57,074 bases of DNA, taken from an uncultured Muribaculaceae bacterium. GTDB lineage: Bacteria; Bacteroidota; Bacteroidia; Bacteroidales; Muribaculaceae. Made by a program: the position numbers and the translations under genes. Positions 40,065-49,274 of this stretch are shown here, one piece after another. Where the stretch lies: NCBI GenBank assembly GCA_910578305.1, contig CAJTQH010000005.1, forward strand, positions 1 to 57,074, written 5' to 3'. Positions within the stretch are counted from its first letter, which is position 1, and each line of letters begins with the position of its first letter. The notes under the pieces are model-generated. The model was not told where the DNA came from and did no database searches. It was given only the letters and a program-made list of their open reading frames with translations.

Positions 40065-41102
40065 TTATTTGTTGTTTTTTTCCACTATTGCTACGTGAGA
40101 GCCGTTGGTAAGTCTGGTCTGACCGGAGGTAACTACGTAGTCATCGGATTTTACGCCGCTTATTACCTCGTAGGTGTTGTCAATGCGCTGTCCGAGCTGA
40201 ACACGGTTATAGCTTACAGTGCTGTCGGTCGGATTAAATACATATATGTATTTATTGCCTGATCCCGATTGCTTTACGACTGCACGATCGGGCACTACAA
40301 CGTGCATGGCGGTACCGAAGTTGAGCGTTACACGTGCAAACATGCCGGGACGCACACGTTCGTCGGCATTGTCGATCGTAATTTCCACGGTAAATGTTCG
40401 GGTATCGGCATCGATGGTTGGGTGTATCAGATGCACAGTGCCGGTAAATTCTTCATCGCCATATACATCAAGACGTATAGAGGCTTTCATGCCGTTGTGG
40501 ACTTTGGTATATTCGCTTTCAGATACGTTTATAATCACTTTTACGGGACGTACCTGTTCGATGACGAGTATAGGTTGGCTGCCGGTCATGTCGCCCGGAT
40601 CATAATTGCGGGCGGTGACTACTCCGGATATAGGAGACAGAAGCACTGTGTTTTCAACCATATTGCTGTACTGTCGGCGCTGTGCGTCGAGCTCGGTGCG
40701 GAGCTGGTCGACCGATTGCTGGGTGCCGCCGCCGATTTCAAGCAACTTTACAGCGCGTTGATATTCACGCTCTGTATTGTCGAGGCGCACCTTGAGCTGA
40801 TCAATATTGACATCGTCGAGTATTGCCACCCGCTGTCCTTTGGCTACCTTGGAGCCTACGTCGACAAGGATATTTTTTATGCGGTTAGGGGTGGACGTAG
40901 TGATGTTGTTGGTTTTGAATGCCTGTACCGTGGCAGTGTACTCCATGATCTGCGGTACTTCCTGTGAGAATACCTGCATCACATCGACTTGAGGAAGCTC
41001 TTCCTGTTGAGGTGTGGCATTTCCGGTATTGGAGTCGGATTTCGAACAACCGCAGGTCAGGACGAGGCTAAGTGCGGCGGCTATGGATAATATCGGTTTC
41101 AT
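40065..41102 (-). CDS. RND periplasmic adaptor (membrane fusion protein), lipoprotein
   Basis: A 345-residue adaptor with a lipoprotein signal (VLTCGC, Cys19), a lipoyl/barrel-sandwich region split by a coiled coil (VDVGSKVAKGQRVAILDD, then SPISGVVTARNYDPGDMTG), a beta-barrel domain and a C-terminal membrane-proximal part. It bridges the permease to the outer membrane channel. Second gene of the operon. Confidence 0.94.
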   Translation of the reverse strand: MKPILSIAAALSLVLTCGCSKSDSNTGNATPQQEELPQVDVMQVFSQEVPQIMEYTATVQAFKTNNITTSTPNRIKNILVDVGSKVAKGQRVAILDDVNIDQLKVRLDNTEREYQRAVKLLEIGGGTQQSVDQLRTELDAQRRQYSNMVENTVLLSPISGVVTARNYDPGDMTGSQPILVIEQVRPVKVIINVSESEYTKVHNGMKASIRLDVYGDEEFTGTVHLIHPTIDADTRTFTVEITIDNADERVRPGMFARVTLNFGTAMHVVVPDRAVVKQSGSGNKYIYVFNPTDSTVSYNRVQLGQRIDNTYEVISGVKSDDYVVTSGQTRLTNGSHVAIVEKNNK

Positions 41103-41162
41103 ATATGTTATATGTGGTTATGTGATAATCGGGTATGTTTATATAATGACGTGTATGAGGGC

Positions 41163-42544
41163 TCAATATTTTTCCAGATCAGCGTTTCCAAGAAGCAGCT
41201 CGAGGTCGCTTCCGGCTACAAGATAATTATAGATAGCCTGATAGTATGCCAGTCGCGATCGGGTAAGAGCGAGTTCGGAGTCGCGAAGATCGAGATACGA
41301 TGCGGCACCTATGCTGAAGCTCTGCTGCATGATGTCGTGGGCTTTCTCGGCTTGTCTTACACTTTCGCTACAAGATGATATCTGCTTCACATTCATATTG
41401 ATGTTGTCTATGGCCAACTCTGTCTGCATATTTATGGAGCGCACGAGATTGGTACGTTGCCAGTCCATTTCTTTTACTTGAATTTCTGCTTGCTTTATAC
41501 GTGAATAGCGTTGTCCGCCTTCAAACAAGGGAATGGAAAGTGTGAGTCCGACCATTGAGTATGGTGTCCAGCGGAAGTTTTTGACAGGAGATCCATTGCT
41601 CATCGAAGTCCAGTTGTAGTTGGCTGTCAGAGCCAGTGTAGGATACCATGCCATTTTTTGAACAGTAAGAGCATCGCGCAACTGCCGTGTCTGTTGCCTG
41701 ATATATTTCGATTGATAGACAATACATCGGCATACATTGTCTGTTCATAGTCAGCCAGTGTGGTAGTCGGACGGATATCAATGCCGGCGTCCATTCCCAT
41801 AAGGATGATGAGTTGTAACTTGGCCTGTTTTATGGCTATGGTGGCCTGTGTGAGTTCCGGTTCAACATTTTTCACTGCCACTTCGGTGCGTAGCACGTCA
41901 TACTGGGATGCTGCTCCGAGGCTGAACTGCTTGGCATAAAGGTCAGCGGTAAATTTTGCCATGTCGTAGCTCTCTTCGATGACTTTGTAGGAGTCTTCGG
42001 CCAGCAACAATGTATAATAGGCATTTTTGACGGCGTTAACCATTTCGATACGGCTCTGTCGGGCTTTTTCCACGCTTTGCAGTATCTGGCTGTCGGAAAG
42101 ATTGAGCGATTTCCATAGTTGTGGGGCTATAAGAGGCATCGACAGATTGAATCCCATGGAATAAGAGTTGTCGAGTCCCACTTTGATGCCGCCTCCGGCA
42201 TTTCCCGCAGACATGCTTGGTGATTCGTTCTCAGAAGAGTTATCGTCGCCATCCATTGATCCGAAACGATCCATGTTCATGTACATGGTTTGTTTTGCAA
42301 GTGTACGGTTGTAACTTGCTCCAAACGATATGTTGGGGAGCAATTGTCCGAGTGTTTCTTTTTTACTGTAATCCATGCGCTGAATCTCCATGTCTGCAAC
42401 GCGGATAGACGGATTTTCGCTAATAGCAATGGAAATGCAGGAGTCGAGCGACAGTGGCAATGATACGGATGTAGTGTCTGCGGCGTGTGTAGTCATCAAA
42501 ACATGACTTGTCACGGTCAGTGATAATAATATGCGTTTTAACAT
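41163..42544 (-). pseudogene. TolC-like outer membrane efflux protein with a frameshift
   Basis: First gene of the efflux operon. From ATG 42544 the frame encodes a signal peptide and the first TolC-like repeat (SISENPSIRVADMEI-like start, LLLAEDSYKVIEESYDMA, LGAASQYDVLRTEVAVKN) to about 41695. There a one-base deletion shifts into the frame that encodes the rest (RQLRDALTVQKMAWYPTLAL, then FSIGAASYLDLRDSELALT) to 41163. Together they give about 460 residues, the normal OEP size. The two frames join at 41685-41697. Either a true inactivating mutation, phase-variable or a sequencing error; the other pump genes look intact. Confidence 0.8.
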
Positions 42545-42564
42545 GCTGGTTATTGGATTTTTTG

Positions 42565-42572
42565 CAAATTTA
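42565..42572 (-). promoter_or_regulatory. -7 promoter box of the efflux operon
   Basis: TAAATTTG on the minus strand, 20 bp before the ATG at 42544. Confidence 0.6.
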
Positions 42573-42664
42573 GCTAATATTATGTCTTTAATAAAAATGG
42601 TGGCCGTTAAGAATAGTAAAAAAGAAAATCAGACTATTTAATTGGTCGAGTATAGAATATTTCA

Positions 42665-42672
42665 TATCTTTG
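42665..42672 (+). promoter_or_regulatory. -7 promoter box of the sulfatase
   Basis: TATCTTTG ends 11 bp before the ATG at 42684. Confidence 0.55.
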
Positions 42673-42683
42673 AAAGATAGTAA

Positions 42684-44273
42684 ATGGTTTTTATGATACG
42701 ATACGATAATATCATTAGGGAATCCACATTGGGTCTGATTGCCGTCGGCGCTTTGTCGCTGTCGGTACATGCTGCTGACACAAAGTCTGACGACAACCGT
42801 CCGAACATTCTGTTTATTCTGAGTGACGACCACACATCGCAGGCATGGGGCATATACGGCGGGATTTTGGCGGATTATGCCCATAATCCCAATATACGCA
42901 GACTTGCAGCCGAGGGCACTGTGCTCGACAATTGTTTCTGCACCAACTCGCTCTCGGCTCCGAGTAGAGCCAGCATGCTCACCGGAATGTATTCGCATGA
43001 AAACGGACTGTATACACTTGCCGACACGCTCGACACATCGCTGCCTACTTTTGCCACCGTGCTGCACGATGCCGGATATGCCACTGCTCTGATGGGTAAA
43101 TGGCATCTGAAATCGCAACCGCAGGGCTTTGACAAGTATTCGGTGTTTTATGATCAGGGCGAGTATCGTGATCCTACCATGATCGACAGTAGCGATCCGT
43201 GGCCAGGCGACCGTAATTTCGGAGAGCGCGTAAGAGGTTTTTCAACTGATATCGTGACCGACAGGGCCATTGAGTGGATTAAGGAGCAGAACGGATCGAA
43301 GCCGTTTCTGATGTGTTGCCATTTCAAAGCCACACATGAGCCATACGACTATCCGATACGCATGGCAGGGCTGTATGAAGGAGTGACTTTCCCGGAACCG
43401 CATAATCTGATGGACTTCGGCCCTGAAACCAATGGACGGTCTTTTAAGGGGCAGACGCTCGAAGAATTGTCGCGCAGATGGACTGAAGCGTCAAAGGATC
43501 CTGACAAATGGTGGTGTCGTTATCCCGGTCTGCCTTTTTCGGTCTATGGTTTGCATCCGGCTGTGGCTCGTCGACAGGCCTATCAGAAGCTGATAAAGGA
43601 TTATATGCGATGCGGTGCTACGATAGATGACAATATCGGACGATTGCTTGATACGCTCGACGATCTTGGTATAGCCGACAATACCATTGTTATCTATGTG
43701 TCGGATCAGGGATATTTTCTCGGTGAACATGGATTTTTCGATAAACGAATGTTTTATGAGGAGGCGGCGCGTATGCCGTTTGTGATACGCTATCCCGGAA
43801 AAATCAAGGCCGGAGCGAGAAATTCCGACTTGATACTCAATATTGATTTCGCACCGATGCTTTGTGAGTTTGCCGGGACGAAAATGCCTTCAGGACAAGG
43901 ACGTAGTTTTGTAGGTAATCTTCGTGGCGAAACACCTTCCGACTGGCGTAAGGAGTTCTATTACCGATATTGGACAACACACGTGGAGCGGCCGTCGCAC
44001 ATGGCTGTTCGCACCGATCGTTATAAACTGATATTTTATTACGGGGCACGACTCGGCATGACTGATTGCGAGGACATCACTTACACCCCGTCATGGGATC
44101 TTTATGATCTGAGCAAAGACCCTTATGAAGACCATAATGTGTATGGCGAAAAAGAATATGCCCCGGTTGTAAAAGATCTCAAGAAGACAATGCTCCGGCT
44201 TAGAAAAGAAGCGGGCGACACCGATATGGCATCGCCCGAAATGGAGAAGATTATGTCGGAATACTATTGGTGA
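42684..44273 (+). CDS. Sulfatase, serine-type S1 family
   Basis: A 529-residue exported sulfatase. A signal peptide (about 1-31) is followed by the metal-binding DDH (48-50), and the catalytic motif S-x-P-S-R at 91-95 (LSAPSRASMLTG), in which Ser91 would be converted to formylglycine by an anaerobic maturase. Later motifs: ALMGKWHL, ISDQGYFLG-type VSDQGYFLGEHGFFDKRMF with the second Asp pair, and GRSFVG. It desulfates an extracellular or periplasmic compound, most likely a host or dietary glycan (inference from lifestyle). The ATG at 42693 is an alternative start. No maturase or glycosidase lies nearby. Confidence 0.93.
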   Translation: MVFMIRYDNIIRESTLGLIAVGALSLSVHAADTKSDDNRPNILFILSDDHTSQAWGIYGGILADYAHNPNIRRLAAEGTVLDNCFCTNSLSAPSRASMLTGMYSHENGLYTLADTLDTSLPTFATVLHDAGYATALMGKWHLKSQPQGFDKYSVFYDQGEYRDPTMIDSSDPWPGDRNFGERVRGFSTDIVTDRAIEWIKEQNGSKPFLMCCHFKATHEPYDYPIRMAGLYEGVTFPEPHNLMDFGPETNGRSFKGQTLEELSRRWTEASKDPDKWWCRYPGLPFSVYGLHPAVARRQAYQKLIKDYMRCGATIDDNIGRLLDTLDDLGIADNTIVIYVSDQGYFLGEHGFFDKRMFYEEAARMPFVIRYPGKIKAGARNSDLILNIDFAPMLCEFAGTKMPSGQGRSFVGNLRGETPSDWRKEFYYRYWTTHVERPSHMAVRTDRYKLIFYYGARLGMTDCEDITYTPSWDLYDLSKDPYEDHNVYGEKEYAPVVKDLKKTMLRLRKEAGDTDMASPEMEKIMSEYYW

Positions 44274-44285
44274 TCCACTTTAAAT

Positions 44286-45488
44286 TCAGTTTTCTACCTG
44301 AAAACCTGCATCGCGCAGAGCCTGTTTCACAGCATTGATGTGCTCGTGATTGCGTGTTTCCATTTCTATATGTAGTTTGCATCCGTTGATTTCTGTGTTG
44401 GATGAGTTGCGCTTGTGTTCTACCGCAAGAATGTTTGCGCCCATGTCTCCGATCACGCTGCATACCTTGGACAGTTGTCCCGGTTTGTCTGATAGTACAA
44501 TTGTTACAGTGCAGTCGCGGCCGTTTTTCACAAGACCTCGTGTGATGACACGGTTGAGAGATGTTACATCTATGTTGCCGCCTGACACTATACATACTAC
44601 TTTTTTTCCTTCTATCGGCACTTTGTTGAACATTGCAGCCGCTACCGATACGGCTCCGGCACCTTCGGCTACCAGTTTCTGCTGTTCGATGAGGGTGAGG
44701 ATGGCTGCAGCCACTTCGTCGTCAGTTACGGTCACTATCTCATCGACATATTTGCGACACATGTCAAATGTATTTATTCCGGGTTCTTTTACGGCAATGC
44801 CATCGGCTATAGTATTCACCGAATCGAGTCGTACTCGGTCGTCCTCTTTCATGGATTTTACCATCGATGGAGCGCCCTCGGCCTGAACACCGTAAACCTT
44901 CACATTGGGCTTGATGGTCTTGATAGTGAAAGCCACACCTGATATCAGACCGCCGCCACCGACCGGTACAATCACAGCGTCTACGTCCGGCATCTCTTCA
45001 ATGATTTCAAGTCCTATGGTTCCCTGTCCGGCTATTACAAGAGGGTCATCAAAAGGATGTACCAGAGTATAGCCGTGTTCTTTCTGAAGTTCGATGGCTT
45101 TACGGTAGGCATCGTCGTACACTCCCGGTACAAGACACACTTCTGCGCCGAGAGCCTTCGTCGCCTCTACTTTGGATATCGGGGCGCCTGCAGGGAGACA
45201 TATTATCGATTTGATACCATTATGTGTGGCACCGAGAGCCACACCCTGTGCATGGTTGCCTGCCGAGCATGCTATGACTCCGCGGGATTTCTCTTCCTCG
45301 CTTAGCTGGGATATTTTGTAATAAGCTCCGCGAAGTTTAAAAGAGCCGGTGTATTGCAGATTTTCCGGTTTCAGATATACCTGAGCGTCAGGATTTATTT
45401 TTGTCACTCCAATTAGTTTAGGGTGTCGTGCTACATTCTGTAGCACTTCTGCAGCCCGGTATACTTCGGCAATGTTTAGTTCAGACAT
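44286..45488 (-). CDS. ilvA: Threonine ammonia-lyase with C-terminal ACT domain
   Basis: A 400-residue PLP enzyme that deaminates threonine to 2-oxobutyrate, the first step toward isoleucine. PLP is held by Lys51 in YTGSFKLRGAYYK; SAGNHAQGVA and VPVGGGGLISG bind the phosphate. A C-terminal ACT domain (about 325-400: TVTIVLSDKPGQLSKVCS) suggests feedback control. Total length fits the short ACT-bearing form rather than the two-ACT biosynthetic form, so catabolic or biosynthetic use is open. The start at 45488 matches the family; the frame open upstream to 45830 lacks a fold. Confidence 0.93.
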   Translation of the reverse strand: MSELNIAEVYRAAEVLQNVARHPKLIGVTKINPDAQVYLKPENLQYTGSFKLRGAYYKISQLSEEEKSRGVIACSAGNHAQGVALGATHNGIKSIICLPAGAPISKVEATKALGAEVCLVPGVYDDAYRKAIELQKEHGYTLVHPFDDPLVIAGQGTIGLEIIEEMPDVDAVIVPVGGGGLISGVAFTIKTIKPNVKVYGVQAEGAPSMVKSMKEDDRVRLDSVNTIADGIAVKEPGINTFDMCRKYVDEIVTVTDDEVAAAILTLIEQQKLVAEGAGAVSVAAAMFNKVPIEGKKVVCIVSGGNIDVTSLNRVITRGLVKNGRDCTVTIVLSDKPGQLSKVCSVIGDMGANILAVEHKRNSSNTEINGCKLHIEMETRNHEHINAVKQALRDAGFQVEN

Positions 45489-45522
45489 AACGATTGGGGG
45501 TTGATAGGGTTTTATTGTGATG

Positions 45523-45530
45523 CAAAAGTA
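45523..45530 (-). promoter_or_regulatory. -7 promoter box of ilvA
   Basis: TACTTTTG on the minus strand, 34 bp before the ATG at 45488. Confidence 0.5.
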
Positions 45531-45607
45531 ATGAATTTTCCTACCCGATATTCTCCTATTACAAATTATTTTTACATCACCCACAACGTCCATAAATAAA
45601 ATAATGC

Positions 45608-45615
45608 TATATTTG
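45608..45615 (+). promoter_or_regulatory. -7 promoter box of the glf operon
   Basis: TATATTTG lies 29 bp before the ATG at 45645. Confidence 0.55.
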
Positions 45616-45644
45616 CGTAATTGTAACATATAGTTGTGACGGAA

Positions 45645-46778
45645 ATGAAGCAGAAATATGATTATCTGATTGTGGGTGCCGGGTTGTTCGGGGCCACGTT
45701 TGCCCGTCTTGCCACTGACCGTGGATACAGATGCATGGTCATTGATAAACGTGAACATGCCGGCGGTAATGTCTATTGCGAGGAGATAGAGGGAATAAAT
45801 GTGCATAAGTACGGAGCTCATATATTTCATACTTCCAATAGAGAGGTATGGGATTTCGTTAATGCTATTGTCCCTTTTAACCGTTACACCAATTCACCTG
45901 TGGCACAGGCACCGGATGGTCGTATTTACAATCTTCCATTCAATATGAATACGTTTTATTCCATGTGGGGAGTGAAAACTCCGGCAGAAGCCGAAGCAAA
46001 GCTCGCAGAGCAGCGGGAGGATGCATTGCAACGTATGGCTGCCGATGGTATAGAATCGCCAAGGAATCTGGAGGAACAGGCTATTGCGCTAATCGGGCGT
46101 GATATTTATGAGTTGCTGATTAAGGGATATACGGAAAAACAATGGGGGCGCAAGTGCTCGGAATTGCCGGCGTTTATCATACGCAGACTTCCTGTGCGAC
46201 TGGCGTTTGACAATAATTACTTCAACGATTGCTTTCAGGGAATACCTGAGGGTGGATACAATAAGCTGATAAGCGGATTGCTTGATGGAGCAGAGTTGAG
46301 ACTCGGATGCGATTTTTTCGCCGACAGAGAATATTACGAGTCCATAGCATCGAAGGTTGTGTTTACCGGTAAGATAGACGAGTATTTCGGATATAGATAC
46401 GGAAAACTTGAGTATCGTACAGTGAGATTTGAAACTGAAGTCATAGACGAACCCAATCATCAGGGGTGCGCTGTGGTCAATTATACCGATGCCGCTGTTC
46501 CTTATACACGTGTGATAGAGCATAAACATTTCGAATCGTTTGGTCCGGCGGTATATGAGAATCCGCATACCGTGATATCGCGTGAGTATTCAACGGAATG
46601 GTGTGACGGCATGGAGCCTTATTATCCGGTGAACGATGAACGCAATCAGACATTGTACGGACGATATAAGAAACTTGCAGAGGAGTGTGACGATGTGATA
46701 TTCGGTGGCCGGCTTGCTGAGTATAAATATTATGACATGGCACCTGTCATAGAAAAAGTATTTGAATTGTGGAAATAA
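45645..46778 (+). CDS. glf: UDP-galactopyranose mutase
   Basis: A 377-residue flavoenzyme that interconverts UDP-galactopyranose and UDP-galactofuranose. The FAD-binding Rossmann motif GAGLFGATFA is near the start; HVHKYGAHIFHT-type sequence (NVHKYGAHIFHTSNREVWDF), NLPFNMNTF and GYTEKQWG are typical. The C-terminal GRYKKLAEECDDVIFGGRL ends the fold. ATG 45645 is preferred over the GTG at 45636. It overlaps the next gene by 10 bp, so a galactofuranosyl transfer step downstream is plausible. Confidence 0.95.
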   Translation: MKQKYDYLIVGAGLFGATFARLATDRGYRCMVIDKREHAGGNVYCEEIEGINVHKYGAHIFHTSNREVWDFVNAIVPFNRYTNSPVAQAPDGRIYNLPFNMNTFYSMWGVKTPAEAEAKLAEQREDALQRMAADGIESPRNLEEQAIALIGRDIYELLIKGYTEKQWGRKCSELPAFIIRRLPVRLAFDNNYFNDCFQGIPEGGYNKLISGLLDGAELRLGCDFFADREYYESIASKVVFTGKIDEYFGYRYGKLEYRTVRFETEVIDEPNHQGCAVVNYTDAAVPYTRVIEHKHFESFGPAVYENPHTVISREYSTEWCDGMEPYYPVNDERNQTLYGRYKKLAEECDDVIFGGRLAEYKYYDMAPVIEKVFELWK

Positions 46779-47572
46779 AGATAGCAGTGGCCTATCACAA
46801 GGATTCGCCACGGATAGAGAGTGACGTTTATATGCCTTTGCATGTTGGTAAAGCATGCAATCCGGAGCTCGATCTACACATGCAGACTGATGCCGAGGGC
46901 GATAATATCTCGGCGGAAAATTACACATATTGTGAACTAACCGGCATATATTGGCTATGGAAAAATGTGAAAGCCGATGTAAAGGGTCTTGTGCATTACC
47001 GTAGGTTTTTCGGCGCTGACACTCCGGCAGGAACCCGATTGAAGAGGGGCTTTCATGCACTATTGCTTCATAGTCATACTCCGCGAGTGAAGTGTGGTCC
47101 GGAGATGCTGAGGGCTCAGGCCGACAAATTTGCCGATGAATTGCCAAAACTTATGTCGGAGTATGATGTGGTGGTTCCGCAACCATGCCTGTGCAGACCT
47201 GATGTGGCCACGGAATTTAACACTATCGGTAAGGAATATGTGGATCTGCTCTCTCGGAGTGTGGAGTATCTGTATGCCGATTATGCTGAAACGTTGCGGT
47301 CGATGCTAAAGAGTCATACGATGTATTATGCCAATATGTCGGTGATGAAGACTGAGATATTCGACGATTACTGTACATTTATGTTTTCGATACTTGAGAA
47401 TGTGAAACGTCGTCTGATTTCAGACAAGTACCTGATTGATCTCGGGTCTGAGAAGATGTTTTCACGCAAGCTCGGTTATCTTGGCGAACTGCTCACGAAT
47501 TTATACATATTGTACAATCAGCAGAACACGGGTCTGAAGGTGAAAACTAAACCCGTGTATATGCTGCAGTAG
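46769..47572 (+). CDS. DUF4422 glycosyltransferase-like protein
   Basis: A 267-residue protein of the DUF4422 (capsular polysaccharide) family: KIAVAYHKDS start, LTGIYWLWKNVKADVKGLVHYRRFF core, SEYDVVVPQP and a C-terminal YNQQNTGLKV. Such proteins are likely glycosyltransferases. The start is a GTG at 46769 overlapping the end of glf by 10 bp. Tight coupling to glf suggests that it transfers galactofuranose (inference). No other capsule or O-antigen genes lie in the window. Confidence 0.85.
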   Translation: MEIKIAVAYHKDSPRIESDVYMPLHVGKACNPELDLHMQTDAEGDNISAENYTYCELTGIYWLWKNVKADVKGLVHYRRFFGADTPAGTRLKRGFHALLLHSHTPRVKCGPEMLRAQADKFADELPKLMSEYDVVVPQPCLCRPDVATEFNTIGKEYVDLLSRSVEYLYADYAETLRSMLKSHTMYYANMSVMKTEIFDDYCTFMFSILENVKRRLISDKYLIDLGSEKMFSRKLGYLGELLTNLYILYNQQNTGLKVKTKPVYMLQ

Positions 47573-47583
47573 ATTATTTAAAA

Positions 47584-49146
47584 TCAGGGTCGCAAACTCT
47601 CGGCGACGGCATCGGCACACCGTTCGCCGTCAATTGCTGCCGAGGCTATGCCTCCTGCATAGCCGGCACCTTCTCCACACGGATAAAGTCCGTCAATAGC
47701 TACGTGTCGCAGCGTCTCGGGATCACGCGGTATCCTTATCGGCGATGAGGTGCGTGTCTCGTCACCGATCAGCACGGCTTCATTGGTGAGAAATCCACGT
47801 TGCTTGCGTCCGAATTCTTCAAATCCGCGTTGCAGGCGACGGGCAATGCCCTTTGGCAGCAATAGATCAATGCGAGCAGGGTGTATGCCTGCGGCATATG
47901 AGGTTGCCGGCAAAGATGTGCTCATTCTTGATGCTACGAAGTCGGTCATGCGCTGTGCCGGCGCATTCTGACTTTGTCCTGATTCCTGAAAAAAGGCTTG
48001 CTCGATCGACTGCTGGAACCGCATCATTTTTAGCGGATCGTCGGAGTCGCCGTCTATGTCTTCTGGAAGGACTTCCACGACCATACCCGAGTTGGCCCAC
48101 CGTGAGCCGCGAGTTGATGATGACATGCCGTTTACCACCATTTCTCCAGGAGCGCTTGCCGCCGGAATGATGACACCGCCCGGACACATACAGAATGAGT
48201 ATACTGCCCGATCATCGACACGTGTAAGCATTGTATATTCAGCAGGTGGCAGGTACTTTCCACGTCCTTTTGGATTGTGATAACGCAGGCTGTCGATGAG
48301 GTGCTGCGGGTGTTCAAGACGTACGCCTACGGCTATACCTTTTGCTTCGAGCGGTATGTCGAGCTGCTGAAGCATGGTGTATATGTCGCGTGCCGAGTGG
48401 CCGGTGGCCAAAATCACCGGACCGCGAAACTGCTGTCCGTCAGCAGTGGTCGCACCGGTAACCTTCCCATCATCCAGTATCAGCGATGTTACCTTTGTCG
48501 AGAAATGCACTTCTCCGCCACAACGCACTATGGTGTGACGGATGGATTTTATCACTTCAGGCAGTCGGTCGGTACCTATGTGCGGGTGTGCGTCTACAAG
48601 TATATTTTCTTGTGCGCCGTGCTGGTGGAATATTGTGAGAATCTTATCAACCGGCCCGCGTTTTTTACTTCTGGTATATAGCTTGCCGTCGGAATAGGCA
48701 CCAGCACCGCCTTCACCAAAGCAGTAGTTGGAATCAGGATTCACGATGCCGTTGCGTGCTATGCCGGCCATGTCTTTTCGGCGACTGTCTACATCTTTGC
48801 CTCGTTCAAGCACGATCGGGCGAATTCCGAGTTCTATGAGACGAAGAGCGGCAAAAAGGCCTGCCGGTCCGGCTCCGACTATTACACACTGCCGCGCATC
48901 ATGTGTAATAGGTTTATATTCCACCGGAGTGAACAACGGATGTGCAGGTGCGTCTTCATCTATATATATACGCACGTTAAGATTAACCATGACCTGGCGC
49001 TGGCGTGCATCGATGGAGCGTTTCAGAATTTTGATGTCGCGAATGCGATTGGCATCAATGTGAAGCTGTGTACTGACACAGGCTGTGAGCCGAAGAGGAG
49101 TGTAAGCCGTAGCCGGGTTAACACGTAACTGAATATCTTGTATCAT
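47584..49146 (-). CDS. FAD-dependent oxidoreductase (COG2509-like)
   Basis: A 520-residue flavoprotein with a small N-terminal domain (about 1-85) before the FAD-binding motif VIVGAGPAGLFAALRL and GIRPIVLERG. A conserved block NYCFGEGGAGAYSDGKLYTR follows, and DGLYPCGEGAGYAGG near the C-terminus. These mark the uncharacterised COG2509/NAD(P)-FAD dehydrogenase group widespread in bacteria. Reaction unknown. It is convergent with the DUF4422 gene (11 bp apart). Confidence 0.9.
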   Translation of the reverse strand: MIQDIQLRVNPATAYTPLRLTACVSTQLHIDANRIRDIKILKRSIDARQRQVMVNLNVRIYIDEDAPAHPLFTPVEYKPITHDARQCVIVGAGPAGLFAALRLIELGIRPIVLERGKDVDSRRKDMAGIARNGIVNPDSNYCFGEGGAGAYSDGKLYTRSKKRGPVDKILTIFHQHGAQENILVDAHPHIGTDRLPEVIKSIRHTIVRCGGEVHFSTKVTSLILDDGKVTGATTADGQQFRGPVILATGHSARDIYTMLQQLDIPLEAKGIAVGVRLEHPQHLIDSLRYHNPKGRGKYLPPAEYTMLTRVDDRAVYSFCMCPGGVIIPAASAPGEMVVNGMSSSTRGSRWANSGMVVEVLPEDIDGDSDDPLKMMRFQQSIEQAFFQESGQSQNAPAQRMTDFVASRMSTSLPATSYAAGIHPARIDLLLPKGIARRLQRGFEEFGRKQRGFLTNEAVLIGDETRTSSPIRIPRDPETLRHVAIDGLYPCGEGAGYAGGIASAAIDGERCADAVAESLRP

Positions 49147-49274
49147 CGCTGGTATTTGACATTGGTTTGCAGAGCCGGTATGTACGATTCATAGCCGGGC
49201 AATTAATTGATATAATGAAGCTGGCTTTTCGTAGGTGGTGAGCCATAAGTGCTATATTGGATACTTTTTAATAA

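Noticed and set aside
40050..42420. Plus-strand open frames across the efflux operon
   Set aside because: They are antisense to well-supported RND genes with conserved motifs and carry no family features of their own.
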